A DNA stretch of 64,000 nucleotides from Diadema setosum (lineage: Eukaryota > Echinodermata > Echinoidea > Diadematoida > Diadematidae), in assembly GCA_033980235.1 (NCBI GenBank), contig CM067065.1:5251328-5315327 (forward strand). Direction: 5' to 3'. The notes beneath the pieces were generated by a model, which was not told the origin of the DNA, did not search any database, and was given only the letters and a program-made list of their open reading frames with translations. How positions within the stretch are numbered: position 1 is the stretch's first letter; the number at the start of each line of letters is the position of its first letter. The translations under genes and the position numbers were made by a program. Of this stretch, positions 50,931 through 62,232 are shown piece by piece.

Positions 50931-51209
50931 TTCATTCTCGCAAAAACTTCTTGTTCTAGAGTATGTTTTTCCAAAAAAAAAAAAAAAAAAAAGTTACACT
51001 GAATGCACGATATCAATATTCTGGTACAATAGTTGGTGGGACCATGCTTCTCAGAGTTAGATTTTATCAAGTTGAGAACAGTGTTCAAGAGTGCCTTTAA
51101 TCCTTGCATTTGCCTAAACCAATCTCATAAAGGGGCATTGCCATCAGGCTATCCATGGGATGTTGAAATTAGTTAATGAAAATGAAATGAAATGGTGAGG
51201 ATCAGCATG

Positions 51210-51301
51210 TTAGCCCTTTGTGTGCCGTGAGTGCTGAATGGTACAGAAAACCCCATAGCATTGTACACACCGTCCAAAGTCCCTGGTGCAGAAAGGGGTA
51301 A
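51210..51301. mobile_element. Family J mini-palindrome
   Basis: TTAGCCCTTTGTGTGCC at the left and GGTGCAGAAAGGGGTAA at the right, 92 bp. Similar size and end style to family I. A matching left end (CAACCCTTTGGGTGCC) is cut by the window edge at 63974. Confidence 0.55.
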
Positions 51302-51715
51302 TAGTGCCTCTTTCTTTCTCTATCTACAAACCTCTTTCAGGAGTGTATGGTGTAGGCACCTACATGTTCCTGTATGTATGTGAGTCTATGTTACCCGAAA
51401 GTGAGGCGAGATTCGATTAGCTGAAAGTGAAACGTGTCTTGATGCGGGGTAAGCTTCGCCCGTAACCAGATTATCGACTCCTCACTGGGGCCACTAAGTA
51501 GGCAATACATGATGCAGCTTAGGAGACTTTGTACTTGCCACCTTTCTTCCGATACCTCTTCCCCCCCCCCCCCTCCTCCTTGACTTACAGTTCCTCTAAA
51601 GAAACATTAAATAGGCAGAAAACTATGTCATTGGAGATAACCTTTCATGTAACTCCACATCATGAGTGGGATATACAGTAGAGATCCCATTTTCTTGTAT
51701 TACTTTTTTTTTTTT

Positions 51716-52484
51716 TTAAAGGGATCGTATACTTTTGGTTGAGACTTAAAGGGATGGTACAGTACTGGTGGAGATGAGAATTGGGCTTTTAACTTTTTGC
51801 GAGATACCAAGAAAACACTTAATGATATAGTACAGAGAATACCATTTTAAGAGGAATTCAAAGTTTATTTGATGAAAATCGGGTTTGGAGTGACTGAAAC
51901 ATCCAAAATCAAAGTAAAACAAAGCGATCGTAATAAAGTGTGGGTTCCACACTTTATTAGAATCACTCTTTTTTGGATATCTCAGCCATTTCAAAACCAA
52001 TTTTCATCAAATAAACTTTGAATTCCTCATAGAATTACATGCTCTTTCATATTTCATAAGAGGTTTCTCATTATTTCACCAAAAATGTTAGAAACCTGAA
52101 ATTCGGTCTCAACCAAAACTGTACAATCTATTTAATGTAAGGTGTCTAACATTCCTTGGTGAGATACTGAGAGACATGTGATTCCAAAAGGAATTTACCG
52201 TTTTATTTGATGAAAATTGGTTTAGAAATTCCATGGCTGAGATATGCAAAACAGAATGATCCTAATAAAAGGTGGGACCCACCATTTAGGCCTATTACAG
52301 TCTCTTTGTTTTATCTTTGGTTTTGGATGTCTCAGCCATTCCAAAACCGATTTTCATCAAATAAACTTTGAATTCCTCTTAGAATGATATGTTCTGTACT
52401 TTTTCATGAGTGATTTCCTCATATATGTAGCAAAAAGTTAAAGGCCTAATCCTCATCTCCACCAATGCTATTCCATCCCTTTAA
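51716..52484 (+). mobile_element. Family A foldback MITE, copy A6 (host of a nested copy)
   Basis: TTAAAGGGATCGTATAC at the left and ATTCCATCCCTTTAA at the right. Its left arm is broken after GGTTGAGAC at 51745 and resumes at 52136 with TGTAAGGTGTCTAACATTCC. Skipping the insert, that join aligns base for base with copy A2. End 2 is on the left. Confidence 0.85.
51746..52135 (-). mobile_element. Family A foldback MITE, copy A7 nested inside A6
   Basis: TTAAAGGGATGGTACAG at the left and GTACAATCTATTTAA at the right, 390 bp, with end 1 on the left, so it is inverted relative to its host. TTAA stands at both borders and is a single TTAA in the reconstructed host, giving the target-site rule directly. 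Confidence 0.85.
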
Positions 52485-53432
52485 CCTAAAAAAATGAGCG
52501 AAAATGCCAGCTTGTTAGAAGCGAAATCTAATATTGCAGCTCAGCATTGAGAACACACCTTAGCTCTGTCTTTACAGACTGGGTGCCTTGACCTTAACTG
52601 ACCTTTCCCTGCTAGGCTACACTTTCCAACAGCTGTCATCTAGCAAGCCGTTGTCTTCACCAGGGTTTCAAAAGTAGTTACTTCTTTTTTTTTTTTTCAC
52701 TCTCTTTTTACCCCAACCCTTCCTCCTATAACTCTGTATTTATGTCTTCAGTGCAATTTGACGGACTGATGACTGTCCGTCATTCTGTCTTTTAAAGAGT
52801 GGAAAGCTTGTCATTCAAATTGATTCTTGCCTTAATGCAAGACTGTGCCATCAGGTTATTTTGTTTGCTTATTTTGTACATTGCATTCTTTGTGTCATAA
52901 CACCTGTTCATTATCTTCCTTTTTTGTTGAAATTTTTATTGGTTTGCACATTTTACATACAACACTACAAAAATTACTGGGTATACTGACACATGATTAA
53001 AAATACCTGCACAAAAAAACTACTAAAACAATTATATATTTGATGCAGGCTTTCTAGAAGGCATACCAAAATGATCTGGAGCAAAGCAAGTAAAGTCTTC
53101 AAAAATTTATTGCTACCAATAAAAAGGCCCCCAAACAAGACAGAATAGAAAAAAAAAAGAACAATATATCAATGGGTGTAAGTTTGAAGAGCCAGATTTT
53201 GGCCCATTACGAGTCTGAATAATGAATTAGAGCTGTAGGCTGTATGAAATCTATTACAAATTTGTAGGACCAGTCATAATCCTCCTCTGTTACACACTTT
53301 CATGGTATTATAATAGTGTGGAATTATTTCTGTAGAGAAAAAGAATACCTTGCCAACATTTCTGCTTCGTAGCAAATACTGAAAAATATGACAGAAATTG
53401 CTCACAAAAATGTAGGTCCTCTAGCAAGCACA

Positions 53433-53551
53433 GTCATCATCATCACTGTCATCATCGTCATCATCGTCATCATCATCATCATCACGATCATCACGATCAT
53501 CATCGTCATCATGGTCATCACGATCATCATCGCCATCATCATCATCGTCAT
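53433..53551. repeat. (CATCAT/CGTCAT)n microsatellite
   Basis: Imperfect array of TCATCATCG-like units over 119 bp. Confidence 0.85.
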
Positions 53552-53689
53552 TGTTCTATGAGCATGTCACCTGATGAAGACATGTCATCTTTATAGTCAA
53601 AATCTGCAAATCTTTTTTGCTCTCTTTCCCTTACCCCCTCTCTCACTTTCTTGTATTTATTCATTTTTTTTTATTTTTTATTTTTTTGC

Positions 53690-54270
53690 ATTTGATGGAC
53701 ATCCTGTAGCCATCTCAAGGGTGTAGGCCAGCTTCTTAGAGCCAATTCGCTTTCTTCCTCCGGCAAACATAATTCATCTGAATCGGATGCTTTCTCGGCT
53801 TCTCCGTTTCAGCCACAAATAATTAAGTCAGTTTTCGTGCCCTCCCTCACGTCGTCGTTGTCGCTGGAGTCTCCACTCTCCCCTTTATACTTCCCCTGCC
53901 CCCCTCCCACCCATCCCCCCAACCCACCCTGACATTCTTTGCTCCATTTTCTATTGGTATTGGGGACACTCGCTATGTCGCCCCCCTTGTTTCCCCGTTT
54001 CAGACACGGCCTAGAAATCCCATCTACGATTTCAAGCCTGTCCGTTACCATGGGATCACGTTCCCTCCCCCCACCACCCCGCATCAGTCATCCGGATCCG
54101 GGGTGTCCCCCGTAGTAACTCCCGCCCCGTAACTTACATTTGCTGGCCATGATGTCCCTTGGTGGAGTAATTAATGATGTGTGACAAGCATTTTAATCAA
54201 TGCACACCAAGGAGATTGAAATATGATCGTGGCATCTCGTTTCCCCAGACATATTTTACCTCCTCCCGAC
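53690..54270. other. Complex, GC-richer unique island
   Basis: Unique, C-rich on the + strand, with CpGs. A 91-codon minus frame (53809-54084) is Gly/Asp-rich with no known similarity and no supporting splice sites. It is a candidate regulatory block by composition only. Confidence 0.25.
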
Positions 54271-55177
54271 CTTCTTGCACCGAAGAAGAGAATTAGAGCC
54301 AACAGCATAAATCACGGGAGAGAAGAAGGTTAAGTTTCCTCCGCCACCTCCCTCAAAAACAGGGAAATAAAAATGTCCCCCAACTTTATACCCCTTTGCA
54401 TCCAAGATGGTATAATTTCCCATTAGCTGGCTATGTGGTTCACCCAGAAGGAATAGGTTATTGAGGTTGGGATAATGTTGGACATGCCTGCTCATATCAA
54501 AGCAACACTGAAAATCTGTTCTACCAAATTCTACTAACAGTTAAGTATAGAGTCTTCATAATGTATGCATGCAACATTATGCCATATTGCATGACTGGGT
54601 GTACACATAGTCCAGTAGTCCTCCATTTGATATTTCTCCATGTGGTATGTGATACAGTATTGTAGATGCATGCCATTTGAAGATTGTTAGTTAAATTCAT
54701 ATTGGGTTTCAGATGCTAACAGTATTTACATGTATATTACAGAAAGAATAATTGAAAATACCCGAAATATTTGATGGATATGTAATGCAATTTCATACTG
54801 TATTTAAGCTTATTTTTTTTTCCGTGTACAGATATTTTTGCGAGGCATCATCATTATTGTTCCTTGAATAAAAGTCATAATTATTTGTTTGACAAATGAT
54901 GATGTAAATCTTCAAAATGTTGCTAAGGAGGGCTGTTTCTAGAATTATAGTAGCTTGTCTATTTCTGTATTTTTTGATAGAATATTCAGTACAGATTTAT
55001 AAATGTCCACCATACAGACTGATTTTAGAATGGTATCTATAGTTTGGCACATAAGACTTTGCCGAAGACCTATGGGCAAATATGATTATTGACACACTGT
55101 CAGGAAGGACCACAAGAGGGCGCCATTTCAGATCAAACTGGCATAGATGAGTTTGACATGATCAGCTGTAATACAGT

Positions 55178-55566
55178 TTAAAGGGTGTGTACAGTTATGG
55201 TCGAGGTGAAGATTTAGCTTTAATGTTTTGTGAGATATTCAGACACCACTCTATGAGATGTCAAAGAGCATGCGGTTCTAAGGGGTATCAAAAGTTTATT
55301 CGATAAAAATTGGTTTTGAAATGGCTGAGATTTCCAAAAACAAGGTGAAACAAAGAGATACTAATAAAGTTGGGGCATGTCGCCTTTTATTATTAGCACT
55401 TTTTTGATATCTCAGCCATTTGAAAACCAATTTTCATCAAATAAACGTTGAATCCTTCTTGAAATTACATGCTCTTTCATATTTCATAAGAGGCTTTTCA
55501 TTATCTCACTTAGGAATGTTCAAAACATGAATCCCTACCTCAACCAGTACTGTACAGTCCCTTTAA
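55178..55566 (-). mobile_element. Family A foldback MITE, copy A8
   Basis: TTAAAGGGTGTGTACAG at the left and ACTGTACAGTCCCTTTAA at the right, 389 bp, with intact TTAA on both sides. End 1 is on the left; it closely resembles A4 in sequence and orientation. Confidence 0.9.
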
Positions 55567-55708
55567 CCCTCACAGTGCTTGTAGTAACTGCTGTGCCTAC
55601 AATGCAGTGACATTTTATTTTCGACTAGAGATAGTTGGTCTTTTCATTGTAGTGACTGCAGAGAGGGAGTCTCTGAATCTTTTTCATTTGAACATGTGGT
55701 GATTCTTT

Positions 55709-55803
55709 TAACCCGTTGAGGACGAGTCCCGAGTATACTCGGGCAAGCGCGTCTATGGGAAATGCGTGTTGTAGCAAACTCAAACCGTCCTCAACGGGTT
55801 AAT
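55709..55803. mobile_element. Family I mini-palindrome, copy 6 (best preserved)
   Basis: 95 bp: TTAACCCGTTGAGGACG, AGTCCCGAGTATACTCGGG, TATGGGAAATGCGTGTTGTA, then CGTCCTCAACGGGTTAA. Perfect 15-17-bp ends with TTAA on each side, plus a second 16-bp palindrome inside. Confidence 0.9.
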
Positions 55804-56172
55804 AACTGTTAGATCTTTATTCCATTAATTGTATGGTTACTTACAATGTCCATGATATTTTGAAAATAATGGTATTCAGTAAAAATTAAGAGATTCTTCT
55901 ATTAAAATGTGATACACGGAATAATTTTCAGGGTATCGCATAACCCTGGCATAGCACTTGGGTTTACTTTTTGGATATGACTGCTAGGCAAAATGTCATT
56001 TCTGTAGCAATTTCATTGCAAACATAAAATTGTTTATCACATTTAGTTTCAAATATTTGCCCAACAACTAGAATCGTTGAAAACTCCAGACTTTATAAAT
56101 AGCCACTGGAAGATCTATTAAAATAGCAACACTTTTGTGTTTATTTAACAACAGAATGATAAGTGGAGAACA

Positions 56173-56233
56173 GTGTGTGTGTGTGGGGGAGGGGTGTGGG
56201 GGGTGGGGAGGGGTGTGGGGGTGGGGAGGGTGG
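56173..56233 (+). repeat. Long G-rich tract with strong quadruplex potential
   Basis: After a GT run there are about nine runs of three or more G separated by A, T or TGT over 60 bases. A further G14 run lies at 56320-56333. Sense strand of the intron. Confidence 0.8.
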
Positions 56234-56379
56234 CCAATGGTTGTGGTTAGAATGGGCTATGGTCATGGTAAGGGAAGGTGTAGGAGGAGATAGTAGGTAT
56301 AGGGATATGACCAGTTAAAGGGGGGGGGGGGGGCAGCAAGGTATACAGGTGTGCAAACAGTGCTTGCATGAAGCCAGGT

Positions 56380-56640
56380 TAACGACCTCCCCACTTTACA
56401 ACAAAGCATCTCACTGCCCCCGCAATTCAATCGTCCGCCCCTCTCCAGCCGGACGGCCGCGTGAACTGACGTCCGCGTGCGTGCGAGGGGTCTGCGATTA
56501 TTCAGGTGCTCGTTTATAGCGGGGCATATGGCGGGCATAAGCGGTATACACTCCCCACGTATCGCCTTACACGGCACTCCCCCATTCACACAGGCAAAAA
56601 CACCTTGGGGCCAAAAGGGCTGTCCTGCTTGACTCAACAG
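56380..56640. other. Complex, CpG-rich unique island
   Basis: GC-rich block (for example AGCCGGACGGCCGCGTGAAC) between the G-rich tract and AT-rich DNA. A 137-codon minus frame crosses it but resembles nothing known. Candidate regulatory island. Confidence 0.28.
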
Positions 56641-57332
56641 GGGGCGAAGTACCAAGAGAGAAAGTCCATTAGCCAATTTTCATCCACCTTGCACTTTAAA
56701 GGGAGGGAGTAGTCATATCTGGCGACTTTGACATTTCAGCAATCTCAAAACTGACTATTTCTTGGCTCTAAGACACTGTTTGAAATTGCTGTGGCTTAAA
56801 AAAAAAAAGAATCAAAATTCTGCCAGTGAGAGCTGTAAAAATGATATTAAATATCTTTACATTCTTCCAGATAGGATGTGTGTGTGCTTTGTTATTACAC
56901 AAGCAAACAACTAAAGGTACTTGCAGTTTCATTGTGTTTAAACCTATGGGAAAATCAAAGCTAGAGAAATTTTATAATTAGGTGATCCGAGTATCCTCTC
57001 GGATCACCTTCTGTATCTGTACGGATTCTTTGTTCTTCTTCTTCTTCTTTCTTTATTTCTGGACAAAAGTTGTGTATCTACTTACTCAGAAAGTTTTCAG
57101 AGTATCGATTTCAAAGTCATACCATATATGTATCATGTCCCAAAGACAACAAATCTAATGTATCATAGTGATCAGTCGACCGTGACGTCACTATGACGTC
57201 ATTATATGAAAACACATTCTCAATCATATCTCATTAATGGAATAGAATTTTTCAATGAAATTTACGTCACATGTATTTCAAGTTATGGGCATTCTACTCA
57301 TATTCTCAAAATTTATATTTTCTCTTAAAACG

Positions 57333-57606
57333 AGCGCGTACGCGCGCGTTGAAATATTTGTATGCTCAAATCGAGCTCAAATTCTTTTTGGACACGTTTC
57401 AGACCATTTGGAGCATTTTTTAAAAAATTGAAAAAATTGGACGGACGCGTACGCGCGCGCACAGCTCATATGCAATGGAAATTTCCCATTTTTTCACACT
57501 TATTGGATGCCTGAAATGTCAAGGAATATTTCTACCAAGTTTCAAGTCAATCCGACTCAATATGACGTCATACGGACCCGTCAAAGTTGATTTTCCGCGC
57601 GCGCGT
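57333..57606. repeat. CG-alternating motifs
   Basis: GCGCGTACGCGCGCG-like tracts near 57334 and 57446, and CCGCGCGCGCG at 57596, in otherwise AT-rich sequence of the Helitron-like element. Such tracts can adopt Z-DNA. Confidence 0.7.
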
Positions 57607-58000
57607 CAATGGCGATATACAGTCCAACAATGCCAAAAAACCGCCAATTTTGAATCCGATTTTACTCGTCAGGATGGACGGTGACCCCCCATTTTCTTTA
57701 CATATTCTGAAAGCTGATGAGTTGTACATGTCAATTCATGGGTTGGCGATGCTGGAAAAATGATTAAAAGATATCAAATTTCTTAATACAATTAAAAAAG
57801 TAAATTTTCAAAATGACGTCATCAAATTTCAAGTTCACTCGAGCGTATCTCACTTATCCTTTGTCAATTTTCACCCAGATTTCAGTATGCTGTAGCTTAT
57901 TAAATACTCTTTCATAAATGTAATACAACATTTTTAATTGGAGGACGATATCACCTCGTAAAAATGGATTGAAAGTAATCTTGTCAAATTTGACCAGTTT

Positions 58001-59146
58001 ACGTGTTATCTCTATGGGAGTGCAGTTTTTCTGGAAATGAAAATTGACATGACTGTCTTTTTCGAGCACTAGCTCACTTATGCTTCGGTGAATTTCTCCC
58101 AGATTTTGATATGTTGTAGCTGAGACTTTGCGCTATCGTGAGTGTGCCATTCGTTTTTTCATACGGTGTCGGAATCATGTCCAAAAACTTGGTTAAAATT
58201 AAATTTAAAGCTTATCTTCGATGTATTGAGATATTCCTTTCTTTTTGCAACTTTCTTTACAATAACTCAAGAAAAACAGGCTCTATCAGCCCAATATTTT
58301 GCACATGTTTAGTTCATGTCACGTACATTATTTCATAAAATAACAAGTACTTGATCAGACGTCATCTTGGGTATGTAAATTATGGTCAAAGGTCATAAAT
58401 GTATCATCTTGTATCTTGGTGAATACATGTCCTATCTTTTTCATATTTTGCACACGTAACGACCATGTTACAAGGATCATTTCACAAAATAACCACTTTT
58501 TGCTCAGATGCCATCTTGGCTGTGCAAAGTGGGGTCAAAGGTCATATGTACTTCTTTCTTTATCTTCGTTATGACGTGTTATCTCTATGGGAGGGAATTT
58601 TTGTAGATGTGAAAATTGACATGATTGTCTTTATCGAGCACTAGCTCACTTATGCTTCAGTGAATTTCTCCCAGATTTCAATATGTTGTAGCTGAGACTT
58701 TGGGCTATCGAAAGTGAGACCTCCATTTTTCATGCGATGTCGGGATCAAGTCCAAAAACTTGGTTGAAATTAAAGCTTATCTTCGATGTATTGAGATATC
58801 TCTTTCCTTCTGCAACTTTCTTTACAATAACTCAAGAAAAACAGGCCTTATCACCCCCATATTTTGCACATGTTTAGTTCATGTCACGTACATTATTTCA
58901 TACAATTACAACTGCTTGATCAGACGTCATCTTGGGTATGTAAATTAGGGTCAAAGGTCATAAATGTATCATCCTGTATCTTGGTGAATACATGTCCTAT
59001 CTTTCCCATATTTTGCACACGTAAAGACCATGTTATAAGGATCATTTCACAAAATAACCACTTTTTGCTCAGATGCCATCTTGTCTGTGCAAAGTGGGGT
59101 CAAAGGTCAAATATACTTCATTCTGTATCTTCGTTAGTGTATACGG
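58001..59146 (+). repeat. Tandem pair of ~572-bp units
   Basis: ACGTGTTATCTCTATGGGAG starts the units at 58001 and 58574; GAGCACTAGCTCACTTATGC recurs 572 bp apart. Units match nearly throughout. A worn third unit precedes (57840-58000). Similar 62-66-codon frames in both units follow from the repeat and are not evidence of a gene. Confidence 0.88.
58383..59109 (+). promoter_or_regulatory. Four DR1-type half-site pairs (GGGTCAAAGGTCA)
   Basis: TGGTCAAAGGTCA at 58383 and GGGTCAAAGGTCA at 58532, 58948 and 59097. Each is a direct repeat of AGGTCA-like half-sites with one base between, the site type bound by HNF4 and RXR partners. Function is not shown; the sites are amplified by the tandem repeat. 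Confidence 0.45.
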
Positions 59147-60430
59147 AATTGTGTACCATAGATGGCAGGTCTGACTCCCTTTTCTAAATGAGAATCCAAA
59201 CATCACACGGCCAATGTCCACTAAACACAGATGAAACCGGTATGGTCATGCCTATTGGGATCAGGAGACTCAAATCGTTGATTTACTCGTGAACAGATCG
59301 GATCACCTAATTTGTCAGTCTTGACAAATTCCGAGTCTAGTACTGTAGTTGTTCTTTGAGCTTATTCAACTTAAAAAGATCAATGTCCCTGTGATGTACG
59401 TTTCACCTGAGGCAGAAAATAAAATATGATTTGCGTTCCTCCCCCGCAACCAGTTGGTATTCACTAGTTCCAACCGTCTCAAAAAGGTCAATACCCTTCA
59501 TTTCCGTTGCATGAACATCCAACGTCAATTTCCAGGAGCGTAAAGTGGTACGTTGTTTGTGCATAATAGATTCGCTTGCAAATGTCGCGAGCAGTCTGAG
59601 TTCAATAATAATGAGTTCCAGAAACCAGCCAACTTATGTCGCAGTTTTAGTGATGTGAAATGCAGAAATGCTCGTGTGGGAAAAATATCGTGTTCGCAGA
59701 GAGCAGTACACTGTACATTTGAATTTGATGGGGCGGTGTTTGTGTTCTGTTTGTTGAAAATGCACTGAAGTGGACTTATAGCTTTCTGTCTTTAATAGAT
59801 TGTTGGCTTTAGAATCAAAGTGGAAGGGTAATGAAGTCTACACAAATTAAAATGAAAGAAAAGAGAAGTAGAAAAAAAAAAACTAGAAATATAGAAAGTC
59901 CTAAGATAGAGCTCTACAAATTTTGTATGATGTCGATTGTTCATCAATGTTTCTGATCACTTTCTGAGCCTGAATATCATATCAGTAAAATTCCGCAAAT
60001 GTTCTGAAATTCAGATACATTTGATGTAGAGCATTTTCGGTTGATATTGGAAATGTCAGTGAAATCGGATGTAAAAAGTGTTGATCTTTACCGATCAGTA
60101 GATCATGTCATTGTTGGAGTAGGTCACATGAGACACATTTTCATTGCGAAAAATCTTAAAATTTAAAGAATAGTGATGTTTGAGCATTCCACTTAATATC
60201 ACCGCAACAGAATATTGTAAAGATATTGTGAGTTTTACCACTGTGATGCCGGCATGCAATAAACTCGGCAGTAGCAGTGCGCGGTCACCTGCATGTTTGT
60301 TTTCTTGCTCGGTCATGGGAAAGAGATTTAAATCAGATGGAAGTTACAAGACAAATATCACATTTTGTTGTTGTTGTTGTGAGCATTTCATTGCATACAT
60401 TAAAATCGGATATTTTCTTGTGCATTGTAA

Positions 60431-60621
60431 TTCTGTAAATTTCATGAGACCCACGATTCGCGAAATTAAAATTAAAAAGTTCTTTATTACACTGTAATGC
60501 ATTGGATGCCAGTGGATATTCAATGAAAATTTCATGCCGCGAAAAAGACCGTCATCTCCAATTTGTAAAAATTTCATGGTGCGTAGATTTCTTGCTGCGA
60601 TTATTTCGTGCTTTACAGTAT
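60431..60621 (-). mobile_element. Family D repeat, copy 7
   Basis: On the minus strand it starts TACTGTAAAGCACGAAATAA, then GCAGCAAGAAATC, GGCATGAAATTTTCATTGAA, TCCACTGGCATCCAATGC and CGCGAAT. One of the clearest copies. Confidence 0.65.
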
Positions 60622-61093
60622 AAAGACCATGGGATACCTCTTTCAAAGTTCAAAAACTTGCAATAGTTTGTGTTTTATTTTATTTTTTTTTCTTGGCAAT
60701 GTTTTCAGTTAGAAGAGGACACCATCAACTGTCTTGCAACTTCCATTGTAATATTACAGTTTTTTGTACACTAAAAATCATGTCACAGCTAGTCACTAGC
60801 AGTCCGAAAAAGCCCTGTACAAAAAAAAAGAAAAAAGAAAAGGCCAGATATGGAGTGTGTAACCTTCAGCAGTTTGCAAAGAAACAAACAGTAGCAAAAG
60901 ATCCCCCCCCCCCCCCCAGAAAAAGAAAAAAAGAAAAAAGAAAAAAGATGTAGCTTTCCAATTTCAGGCACGTTTTGGGCCTCATTTTACCAGAGAGTGA
61001 TATTTACTCTTCTGAGCGAGGCAGACTTAGGGCTTATTGGTGCTGATTTCTGTATCAATATGGCAAATTAAGTGAGTATAAAGTATGTCATCT

Positions 61094-61400
61094 CATAGAA
61101 AGAAAGGAAGAGAGAGAGAGAGAGGGAGATAGAGAAATATATTGATATATAGAAAGGGAGGGAGAGAGAGAGAGAGAGAGAAATATATGTGTAGATAAAG
61201 AAATAGATATATAGATAGAAAGAGGGGGAGAGATATACATAGAGTGGAGCAGATTGAGAGAGAGAGAAAGAGAGAGAAATACATAGAAGAGAGAGTGGGG
61301 AGAGAAATGAGAAAGGGAGAAAGTAAGAGAGAGAAATATATAGTAGATAGATGAAGAAAGAGAGAGAAATATATGATAGAAGTGGAGAGCTGATATCGAG
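61094..61400. repeat. GA-rich low-complexity tract
   Basis: Imperfect GAGA/GATA array. It opens spurious Ser/Leu/Tyr frames on the minus strand. Similar shorter tracts are at 61580-61610 and 63640-63700. Confidence 0.85.
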
Positions 61401-61687
61401 TGAAGTACATGTAAATGTCAAGGAATGCAAGTTAATAACACAGGAAGGCGACAATGGTTGCTGAAATCTAAGAAATAAAGTGCAAAGATGGGTTATGGCA
61501 GAATAGGAAGAAAAGAGACTGTATACTTGTATATAGAAGGAAAAGGCAAATAAAAGGTGAGATTAAGAAAAAACATATGGCAGAGAGAGAGAGGGAGAGA
61601 GAGAGAGAAACATATGAGGGAGATGATATAAGGTGAATGATCAACAAAGTAAGATGGAGTGTGGGAAAGGGCGTGGCAAGAACGTGG

Positions 61688-62232
61688 GCTGTTTTCACAC
61701 GTACCGAGAATGCGTAATTTGAATCACGATTCTAATGATGTATCAGTAGAATCATGATTCAAATGGCGCATTTTGGCTGCATGCACGCAAACCGGAATTG
61801 TGGAAGGTGATTTGACTCATGATTCCAATTGTGATTCAAATGATGGTTTGGAGATGTCTACCAATCATGATTTGCCAGAATTATGGAATAAAACAGTCTT
61901 AGGTGAGTGGATTAACCTCCAAATTGTGTGTGTGTGTGTTTTTTTTCTTTTGGTGGTGGAACTTACTGTGACATTTTGACCACTTCCGCACAAAAAACAC
62001 GCTCCTCAAATTCTCACTCTGCAGTCGCTACTTATACTGCTTGAATGATTGATGGGAACTCGGAAAGAAGCCACGCCTCCTTTCCTCACTCTAAAATTAA
62101 AAACTGCACAGTATGCGAAGCCTTCCTCAGTCTCACATATGGATGATAATTCTAATCGTAATTGTAATCATCAATGTAAGTCAGCATCAATATTGCAACT
62201 ACGTTTCTCGAACGATGTGAAAACGGTCTTAG
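61688..62232. mobile_element. Possible worn inverted-repeat element
   Basis: TGTTTTCACACGTACCGAGA at the left resembles the complement of the right end (CGTTTTCACATCGTTCGAGA). Many ATGATTC/GAATCAT and ATTCAAAT words repeat inside, and CAGTCTTAGGT / CGGTCTTAGGT occurs twice. Borders are approximate. Confidence 0.45.

Larger units (their letters stand above)
56976..59340 (+). mobile_element. Helitron/Helentron-like non-autonomous element (2.4 kb)
   Basis: A 15-bp inverted pair, AATTAGGTGATCCGA (56976-56990) and TCGGATCACCTAATT (59298-59312), bounds the unit. An 11-bp-stem hairpin (56981-57008) sits at the left. At the right AATTTGTCA/TGACAAATT (59309-59330) forms a stem followed by CCGAGTCTAG and T. 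Subterminal inverted repeats, an internal tandem array and a 3' stem-loop before CTAG-T are the layout of non-autonomous Helentrons and Helitrons. No Rep or helicase frame, and no clear target duplication, which also fits. Exact 5' border uncertain. Confidence 0.6.

Noticed and set aside
52918..53200. Processed retrocopy in antisense (TTTTTATTGG resembling a reversed poly-A signal)
   Set aside because: No coding remnant, no poly-T tract of retroposed type and no duplication seen.
56263..56676. 137-codon minus-strand frame with Cys and Pro
   Set aside because: No family resemblance and no supporting splice or start context; lies in a GC-rich island where stops are rare.
58138..58948. Two similar 62-66-codon frames that look like a repeated gene
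   Set aside because: They are the same phase of a 572-bp tandem DNA repeat; no conserved protein features, and both are short.
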